From Fimbriimonadales bacterium (lineage in GTDB: Bacteria > Armatimonadota > Fimbriimonadia > Fimbriimonadales > GBS-DC): DNA of 64,000 bases. Positions 58,337-64,000 of this stretch are shown one piece after another (positions within the stretch are counted from its first letter, which is position 1; each line of letters opens with the position of its first letter). The stretch covers positions 434,001 to 498,000 of the forward strand of contig BPGO01000001.1 in NCBI GenBank assembly GCA_026003075.1, read 5' to 3'. A program made the position numbers and the translations under genes. The notes below the pieces were generated by a model. That model saw nothing but the letters and a program-made list of their open reading frames with translations, did not search any database and was not told the DNA's origin.

Positions 58337-61300
58337 TTACCGCTCCGCGCGGATTGCCTGGCTCAATACCTCCAGGGCTTTCTCTAACTGCGGGTCGCGG
58401 TCGCTGAGCCAGTCCTCGGGCGAGAGCCACACGGCGATGTCAGGCTTCTCACCGTTGTTTTCCATGTTGGAGCCGTCGATGCGGTACGCGCCTTGCTGGG
58501 GCATACGTGCGCCTGTGCCATCCACAAGGCTCAGCCCCCATGTCCAGATGACATAGCCCGGCGTCTCCCAGCCGACGAGCGTCGCCAGCTTGCGGGCGCG
58601 CATCGCATAGGGGAACATCTCGCCGTTGGACATACTGCGCTCGTTGAGCAGCACCACCATCGGCATATCGAGCGCGTTCGGCGGTCCGACATTCGGCACT
58701 CCATCGCGCGGCACATAGTAGGCGTAGGGCTTGCGCTCCAGCCAGTCCACCAGCGTATCGGCGATGTTGCCTCCACCGTTGAAGCGCACATCGATAATCA
58801 TCGCTTTTTTGCCCTGCGCATACTCGTAGAACTCGCGCTCGAACCGCTCGCGATCACTGCCGCCCATCGCACGGATATGCACATAGCCCACTTGTCCGTT
58901 GGTGCGCTCCTCCACCAGTTTGCGCAGGCGATTGACGCGGTTTCGGTAGTGGAGTTCGCTCCATTCGCCCGCACTAAGCGGTTTGTATTTCACCACGCGC
59001 GCGCCTTCCTCACTGGGGATACGGTTCACCAGAAACTCGAAGGTGCGGTCGCCTTTGTCGTTAATCAGTTGCCAGAGTTTCTGGTCGGCTTGCACGGGTT
59101 CGCCGTTGATTTTCAGCACATACTCCCCGGGATGGATGCGCGTTTCGGGGAACGAAGCGGGCGAGCCATCGGGCACGGCGGCGACTTTCAGCCCCCGCCC
59201 TCGGTGGGAGTAGTCGATGGTGAAGCCCAAGTGCGGCGTGCTGGGGCTACGCACAGTCGCGCTGGAGCGCGGCGAGACCTCGGTGTGCGAGCCTTCCAGT
59301 TCCCCCACCATCATCGACAGCACGACGCCGAACTCTTCGGGCACACCCACACCAGCCAACAACGGGCGATACCGCTCGCGAATCGCGACCCAGTCGCGCC
59401 CGTGCATGCTCGGGTCATAGAAACCGCGCTCATACGCCCGCCAGAACTGCACGAACGCCGCCTCGCGCAACGCCATCGCATCGAACTCAAAATCTGCTTT
59501 GAACTCCACCTTATCGATGCGATTGTTTGCCGCGAGATTCATCACAAACAGCTCGCCGTTGCGGATGAAGTAGAGTTTCTTAGCGTCGGCAGAGACGCGC
59601 AGCGCACTGTGCCCACCGCCTGAAGTAAGGCGTCGGCTCTCGCTGCCGTCGTAGGAAACTTGCCAGATGTCTCCCTCCGAAACGAAGTATATCTTTCCGT
59701 CGCTGGCGACGGTCAAATCGCCCTGCGGAGCTTGATTGTTCCAGCGGCGAATGCGCTGGTCGATATCTTCAAAGTCGATCTTCACCTCCAGCGGCTGGTC
59801 GTCTTTGGGTTTCTCGAACTGGATGTCTGTATCGTCGCGGCGGGCGCTCTCGCGTGTGAGCGGAAGCGCGTACAGCGCATTGCCCGCACGATTGCTGGAG
59901 AAGAACAGATACTTACCATCGGGCGACCATGCCGGTTGGCTATGGAAGGCATTCAGGCGAGTGATGTTGACAGGCTGTCCGCTGCCGTCCGCAGGTAGGA
60001 TCCAGAGGTTCCATGCACCATACGGCGCACGGCGCTGTACACAGATCCAGCGCATATCGGGCGACCACGCGAAATCGCCTCCACCCAAGCCGTACCAGTG
60101 GGTGCCCGGCTCGTGCAACACCTTCTTCGCCTCACCTGTTTCCAGATTCAGCACAAACAACCCGCCATCCGACCCCGAAACCCAAAAGCCCAACTGCTTG
60201 CCATCGGGCGAGAGTTTGAGGCGCGTCACATCGGCAGGGCGGTCAAACAGGCGTTTGACCTCCAGTGTGTCTAAGTTTAGCGCGTAAACTTGCTGATAGT
60301 AGTTGCGGTCGGAAGTGAAATAGAGTGTTTTCCCATCTTTCGACCAGACGAAGTCGGAGTCGTCGCCTACCCAGTCCGTAAGGCGCTTGGCGAACTCGGC
60401 GTTGCGCTTTTCGGGAGTGGCTTTGGGCTTTTCGATATCGATGAGCCAGAGGTCGCCGCGCACGCGAAAGGCGTAATGTTTCCCATCGGGTGACGGCTCC
60501 GCCTCCTCCACCCCCGAAGTGAGCACCTCGCGCTGGCGGGTGGACTGCACATCGTCTTGACTGGCGGTAAAGTTCAGTTTCTGGGGTTGCTGCTGACCTG
60601 CCTTGAGCAGGTAGAGATGCCCCTCATACTCGAACGCAATATCGCCTGTGTTGTACGCCACAGTGGGATAGCGCACTGCCCCACCCACGAACTGCGTGAG
60701 TTGGCGTTTGCGCCCACTGGAAGCGTCCACCATCCACAGGTTCGGCGTGCGACGCGGGGTGTCCTTAAACACGGGCAGCCGCTCGCCTAGCTTCGGCGAG
60801 GCAGGAGTCGGCTCCGCAATGGTGACCGTGAGCAGCGACTTGCCGTTGGGCATCCACTGCGTCCATAGGTGCTGAAAACGGTCGTCGGTGATGCGGCGTC
60901 GCTCGCCATTTTGCAAGTTTATCGCCCAAATTTGCATCGCTGCGGAGCCTGTGTAGCGCGGGCGCCACCACGGAAAGCCATGCCTGCCATAGACCAGGGT
61001 TTTGCCATCGGGCGAAATCTGCGGGCTGTTAATAGCGTTGTAGTCCTCTGCGACACGCCGAAACCTGCCTGTGGCGACCTCCAACTCGATAATCGCGGGA
61101 TTGTTGGAGTCGTAGGATGCGCTGTAGTAGAGAAATCTGCCGTCGCGGCTCCAGCTGCTGGGGATTTCACTCTGCGCATGGAAGGTGAGCTGGATGGGCG
61201 CCCCTCCCTGCGCAGGAATCGCAAAAATATCCCAGTTGCCATTGCGGTTGCTGGCGAAGGCAATCCACTTGCCGTCGGGCGACCAGAGTGGGCTAGAATC

Positions 61301-61522
61301 ATAGGCGACATGGCGGGTAATCGGCACTGCGCGCCCACCACTACTCGGCGCAACCCAAATATCGCCGCGGTACACGAACGCTATCTGAGCGCCGTCGGGA
61401 CTAAGCGCAGGGGCGCGCGCGCCGACAATCGGCTCGGTGCGGGGTTCCGGCAACTGCGCAAAAAGAGCGACACGAAAGAGCAACAAGCATACGACGGATG
61501 GAATGGATACTCGGCTACGCAT
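58337..61522 (-). CDS. Tricorn-like protease: WD40-type propellers, PDZ and S41 serine protease
   Basis: Secreted serine protease of 1061 residues. Residues 1-22 form a signal peptide (LFAQ). About 30-680 are TolB/DPP-like propeller repeats (LSPDGAQIAFVYRGDIWVA; WSPDGKWIAFASNRNGNWDIF; repeated many times). A helical insert follows, then a PDZ domain (HPGEYVLKINGEPVQADQKL) and the S41 core (MIIDVRFNGGGNIADTLVDWL, and NERSMSNGEMFPYAMR with the nucleophile Ser). The end is ALEVLSQAIRAER. The start is ATG 61522; an 83-codon in-frame extension lies over the divergent gene. It probably degrades peptides in the periplasm. Confidence 0.93.
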   Translation of the reverse strand: MRSRVSIPSVVCLLLFRVALFAQLPEPRTEPIVGARAPALSPDGAQIAFVYRGDIWVAPSSGGRAVPITRHVAYDSSPLWSPDGKWIAFASNRNGNWDIFAIPAQGGAPIQLTFHAQSEIPSSWSRDGRFLYYSASYDSNNPAIIELEVATGRFRRVAEDYNAINSPQISPDGKTLVYGRHGFPWWRPRYTGSAAMQIWAINLQNGERRRITDDRFQHLWTQWMPNGKSLLTVTIAEPTPASPKLGERLPVFKDTPRRTPNLWMVDASSGRKRQLTQFVGGAVRYPTVAYNTGDIAFEYEGHLYLLKAGQQQPQKLNFTASQDDVQSTRQREVLTSGVEEAEPSPDGKHYAFRVRGDLWLIDIEKPKATPEKRNAEFAKRLTDWVGDDSDFVWSKDGKTLYFTSDRNYYQQVYALNLDTLEVKRLFDRPADVTRLKLSPDGKQLGFWVSGSDGGLFVLNLETGEAKKVLHEPGTHWYGLGGGDFAWSPDMRWICVQRRAPYGAWNLWILPADGSGQPVNITRLNAFHSQPAWSPDGKYLFFSSNRAGNALYALPLTRESARRDDTDIQFEKPKDDQPLEVKIDFEDIDQRIRRWNNQAPQGDLTVASDGKIYFVSEGDIWQVSYDGSESRRLTSGGGHSALRVSADAKKLYFIRNGELFVMNLAANNRIDKVEFKADFEFDAMALREAAFVQFWRAYERGFYDPSMHGRDWVAIRERYRPLLAGVGVPEEFGVVLSMMVGELEGSHTEVSPRSSATVRSPSTPHLGFTIDYSHRGRGLKVAAVPDGSPASFPETRIHPGEYVLKINGEPVQADQKLWQLINDKGDRTFEFLVNRIPSEEGARVVKYKPLSAGEWSELHYRNRVNRLRKLVEERTNGQVGYVHIRAMGGSDRERFEREFYEYAQGKKAMIIDVRFNGGGNIADTLVDWLERKPYAYYVPRDGVPNVGPPNALDMPMVVLLNERSMSNGEMFPYAMRARKLATLVGWETPGYVIWTWGLSLVDGTGARMPQQGAYRIDGSNMENNGEKPDIAVWLSPEDWLSDRDPQLEKALEVLSQAIRAER

Positions 61523-61576
61523 AGTAGGATTAGATTCGCAGGCGCAGGGTTTGTTCCTGTTAGGTAAATTCATACC

Positions 61577-62881
61577 ATGAGCCGCTTGCCGAAGCTCCGG
61601 GTGTTTGACGAAGCAGGACACCCCTGCCGCCGTCGCTATTTGGTCAACGAGCGGGGGGCGCCATTCTTCTATTTGGGCGACACAGCTTGGGAACTGTTTC
61701 ATCGCCTCACGCGCGAGGAAGCGGAACAGTATCTCCAAGACCGTGCTGCAAAAGGGTTCACGGTGATTCAAGCCGTCGCGTTGGCAGAACTGGATGGGCT
61801 GAACACGCCAAACGCTTATGGCGATACCCCCTTACACAAAAACGACCCCACCCAGCCCAACGAGGCATATTTCAAGCATGTGGACTGGATTGTTGACCGT
61901 GCGAACGCGATGGGGCTTTATGTAGGACTATTGCCCACATGGGGCGATAAGGTCAACAAGAAATGGGGCGTCGGACCTGAGATCTTCACGCCTGAGAACG
62001 CCCGCGTGTATGGCGAGTTTCTGGGCAGGCGCTATCGCGACAAGGGCATCCTGTGGATCATGGGGGGCGACCGCCCCATCGAGAACGAGACCCATCTCGC
62101 CATCTGGCGGGCGATGGCGACAGGCATCCGTGCAGGTGACAACGGCGCGCACCTGATAACCTATCATCCCGTGGGTGGGCAGTCCTCATCGGAACGGCTG
62201 CATCAGGAAGAGTGGCTCGATTTCAATATGCTACAGTCGGGGCATTCCCAACGCTACACTGCCAACTATGCGATGGTGGAGCGGGATTATAGCCTGAAGC
62301 CCGTCAAGCCGTGTATGGACGGCGAGCCATGCTACGAAGATCATCCGATTGGCTTTGACCCCAAGAACGGCTGGTTCGACGCGCGGGATGTCCGCCGCGC
62401 CGCGTACTGGGCGCTGCTTTCAGGGGGCCATGGGCACACCTACGGCTGCCACAATATCTGGCAGATGTATGTGCCCGAGAAACGAACGCCCATTACCGCC
62501 GCGCGACGCTCGTGGCAACAGTCCCTGAACTTGCCCGGCGCAACGCAGATGCAGCATGCCAAAAATCTGATGCTCCAACGCGATATGCTTCTGCGTGTTC
62601 CCGACCAGAGTTTATTAGCCTCTGAAACAGGCGAGGGCGCCGACCATAGACGCGCCGCGCGTGCCGCTGATGGCAGCTACGCCTACATCTACCTCCCCAC
62701 CCCAAAACCCGTGCGCGTGCGGATGAACAAGCTCCGCACACGAACCGTGCAAGCACATTGGTATGACCCGCGTACCAGTCTGTTGCAACCAATCGGCGAA
62801 TTCCGCAACACGGGCGAGCGCGAGTTCCAGCCCCGAACGCAGAGCGACGAGGACTGGGTGTTGGTGCTGGAATCGGTTTAG
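61577..62881 (+). CDS. DUF4038 glycoside-hydrolase-like protein (GH140-related)
   Basis: 434 residues: a TIM-barrel DUF4038 domain (FFYLGDTAWELFHRLTREEAEQYL; GILWIMGGDRP with a candidate catalytic Asp; KPCMDGEPCYED with a candidate catalytic Glu; YWALLSGGHGHTYG) followed from about 345 by the beta-sandwich often called putative collagen-binding (DGSYAYIYLPTPKPVRV; WYDPRT). Such enzymes act on plant-type polysaccharides, with apiosidase the known example. No signal peptide is seen, so it may be cytoplasmic. A TAAATT lies 6 nt before ATG 61577. Divergent from the tricorn-like gene. Confidence 0.88.
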   Translation: MSRLPKLRVFDEAGHPCRRRYLVNERGAPFFYLGDTAWELFHRLTREEAEQYLQDRAAKGFTVIQAVALAELDGLNTPNAYGDTPLHKNDPTQPNEAYFKHVDWIVDRANAMGLYVGLLPTWGDKVNKKWGVGPEIFTPENARVYGEFLGRRYRDKGILWIMGGDRPIENETHLAIWRAMATGIRAGDNGAHLITYHPVGGQSSSERLHQEEWLDFNMLQSGHSQRYTANYAMVERDYSLKPVKPCMDGEPCYEDHPIGFDPKNGWFDARDVRRAAYWALLSGGHGHTYGCHNIWQMYVPEKRTPITAARRSWQQSLNLPGATQMQHAKNLMLQRDMLLRVPDQSLLASETGEGADHRRAARAADGSYAYIYLPTPKPVRVRMNKLRTRTVQAHWYDPRTSLLQPIGEFRNTGEREFQPRTQSDEDWVLVLESV

Positions 62882-62915
62882 ACGACCACGCGGACTGTTC
62901 AACAGCTGCATCGAG

Positions 62916-62921
62916 TACAAT
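62916..62921 (+). promoter_or_regulatory. -10 hexamer of thioesterase gene, leaderless type
   Basis: TACAAT, 8 nt before ATG 62930; no Shine-Dalgarno. Confidence 0.5.
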
Positions 62922-62929
62922 TCTCCCCG

Positions 62930-63415
62930 ATGGAGTCACGCACGCCTTCGGAAACCGAAGTGGTTCTGACGCAGATGATGAACCCCGAACATGCGAACCC
63001 GCTGGGCAATGTGCATGGCGGCTGGATATTGAAGCTGATTGACGAAGCAGGCGGTATCGTCGCCTCGCGTCATGCCCGCAACCCCGCCGTGACGGTCGAA
63101 ATCGACTCGGTGAGTTTCCGTGAGCCTGTGCATGTGGGCAATCTGGTGCATGTGCGGGCACGGATGGTTCGGGCTTGGCGCACCTCGATGGAGGTGGAAG
63201 CGATTGTCGAGGCGGAAAACCTGCTGACAGGCGAGCGGCGCATTACCTCGCAGGCGTATCTGGTCTATGTGGCGCTCAATCAGGCGGGGCGCCCGACCCC
63301 AGTGCCGCCCGTGTTGCCCGAAACCGACGAAGAGCGGCGCAAGTGGGAAGAGGCAGAGCGACGCCGCGCCGAGCGACTCGCCCGACGCGAACGCGAAGCG
63401 CAAGCCACCTTTTAA
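62930..63415 (+). CDS. Acyl-CoA thioesterase (hotdog fold, YciA-like)
   Basis: 161 residues. The hotdog signature is NPLGNVHGGWILKLIDEAGGIVASRHA with the catalytic Asp/Glu region, then VTVEIDSVSFREPVHVGNLVHVRARMV. The C-terminal 45 residues are a charged helix (ERRKWEEAERRRAERLARRE), longer than in typical YciA. It hydrolyses acyl-CoA to free acid and CoA. Convergent with the dioxygenase gene, with only 3 nt between them. Confidence 0.9.
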   Translation: MESRTPSETEVVLTQMMNPEHANPLGNVHGGWILKLIDEAGGIVASRHARNPAVTVEIDSVSFREPVHVGNLVHVRARMVRAWRTSMEVEAIVEAENLLTGERRITSQAYLVYVALNQAGRPTPVPPVLPETDEERRKWEEAERRRAERLARREREAQATF

Positions 63416-63418
63416 AGC

Positions 63419-64000
63419 CTACACCGTGTGCGCGCCGCTCTCGTCGCGATGCTTCTTGAGATACTTCATGAACGGCGTGCCCCCCGTGCCCACGCTGGTC
63501 GGATTTTTGGGGTCCTTCGCTTGCTGCTTATAGATATAGCGCGCGGCGTATTCCAAGTGCAACGCGCGGAATCGCTGGATGTTCTCCACGCAGGCGTTGT
63601 ACGCGTCGCGCAGCGCAGCCTCTCCGCTCTGTAACACCACATTCCGAACCGTAGAGCGCGCCTCCACCGCTTCCATAAACCGTCGGTGCGCGGGAGGCAT
63701 ATAGAGCCGCATCTCCATGAGGTAGGTCTTGAGTGGGTCGTCGGCGTGCTGGATGCCCAGTAGGGCGTCCAGTGTCGGGATGATCGAGCTTTGTGCGCCC
63801 GTCTCGCCCCGAAATTGTTGCGGTTGCCCGCCGTACGCCTCCACACCTTCGTAAATCAAGCCGTTCGGCAGCGCGGGGTTGTTTTTCCAGCCGTGAATGT
63901 AGGGGCGCACGCGATGATAGTAGATATACGGGTCGCACGCTTCGGGCATGCGGGCTAACACGGCGTACATCTGTTCCAACGCGCTGGCGACCTCCTGCAG
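63419..64000 (-). CDS. Indoleamine 2,3-dioxygenase family protein (5' partial)
   Basis: Heme dioxygenase opening the indole ring of tryptophan to N-formylkynurenine. The right edge cuts off the N-terminus; 193 codons are visible. Landmarks are YYHRVRPYIHGWKNNP, FRGETGAQSSIIPTLDALLGI, FRALHLEYAARYI with the proximal heme-ligand His, and VGTGGTPFMKYLKKHRDES, which matches the C-terminal end of the IDO family. A kynurenine pathway would normally accompany it; no such gene is in view. Confidence 0.87.
   Translation of the reverse strand: MQEVASALEQMYAVLARMPEACDPYIYYHRVRPYIHGWKNNPALPNGLIYEGVEAYGGQPQQFRGETGAQSSIIPTLDALLGIQHADDPLKTYLMEMRLYMPPAHRRFMEAVEARSTVRNVVLQSGEAALRDAYNACVENIQRFRALHLEYAARYIYKQQAKDPKNPTSVGTGGTPFMKYLKKHRDESGAHTV

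Overview
The window looks like a chromosomal segment of a free-living, GC-rich Gram-negative-type bacterium. My best guess is a member of the Armatimonadota. This is an inference from the mix of families: PEP-CTERM proteins, dockerin-like tails on PQQ propellers, a GntR-LacI hybrid regulator, DUF4038/DUF4380/DUF4394 proteins, and many apparently leaderless genes. No rRNA or marker comparison was possible. No CRISPR array, insertion sequence or phage was seen.

Layout. 1-3.4 kb: polysaccharide export (SLBB) protein, a PQQ propeller and a Wzt-type ABC ATPase. 3.4-16.5 kb: mostly housekeeping and peripheral metabolism (zinc carboxypeptidase, 3-methyladenine glycosylase, DUF92, alkaline phosphatase, queA with DUF2905, a FAD oxidoreductase, a thiolase), then a sensor kinase whose response regulator is cut short and fused to a PEP-CTERM protein, a ferritin-like lipoprotein and a regulator. 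16.5-23 kb: valS, tatD, three tRNA genes (one an unusual Arg-GCG), a frameshifted aldehyde dehydrogenase and a HEAT-thioredoxin fusion. 23-32.3 kb: a copper/silver efflux island on the minus strand (Cys-rich protein, HMA protein, CPH-type P1B ATPase, membrane-fusion protein, RND pump). It is interrupted by an opposite-strand PIN toxin-antitoxin pair whose antitoxin carries an in-frame stop, and it ends beside a P-type ATPase remnant. 32.3-34.3 kb: a dehydrogenase and a LacI regulator.

34.3-50.3 kb is a long minus-strand surface-polysaccharide locus of the Wzx/Wzy type. It holds a WbpB-WbpD fusion and WbpE (diacetamido-uronic acid pathway), a flippase, a methyltransferase, an ATP-grasp ligase, a deacetylase-like protein, glycosyltransferases (one with its middle deleted), a polymerase, a second aminotransferase with a GNAT, and an initiating sugar transferase. 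Its central part is strikingly AT-rich (14 G/C in the 60 bases at 46201-46260, against 42 of 60 at 2581-2640), typical of transferred polysaccharide genes. 50.3-54.3 kb: a dockerin-tailed PQQ protein, a frameshifted ispH, a small membrane protein and an OGG-type glycosylase. 54.3-58.1 kb: an AT-richer AlwI-family restriction-modification island with two adenine methyltransferases, followed by two large palindromic repeats. 58.3-64 kb: a tricorn-like protease, a DUF4038 glycosidase, a thioesterase and a partial indoleamine 2,3-dioxygenase.

A recurring architectural feature is a -10-like hexamer (TATAAT, TACACT, TACAAT, TAAAAT) only 6-10 nt before the start codon with no Shine-Dalgarno, suggesting leaderless transcripts. 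Other genes have ordinary GGAGG sites, so both modes seem to coexist. At least two genes (aldehyde dehydrogenase, ispH) are broken by a single base. Because ispH is usually essential, sequencing error is as likely as real decay.
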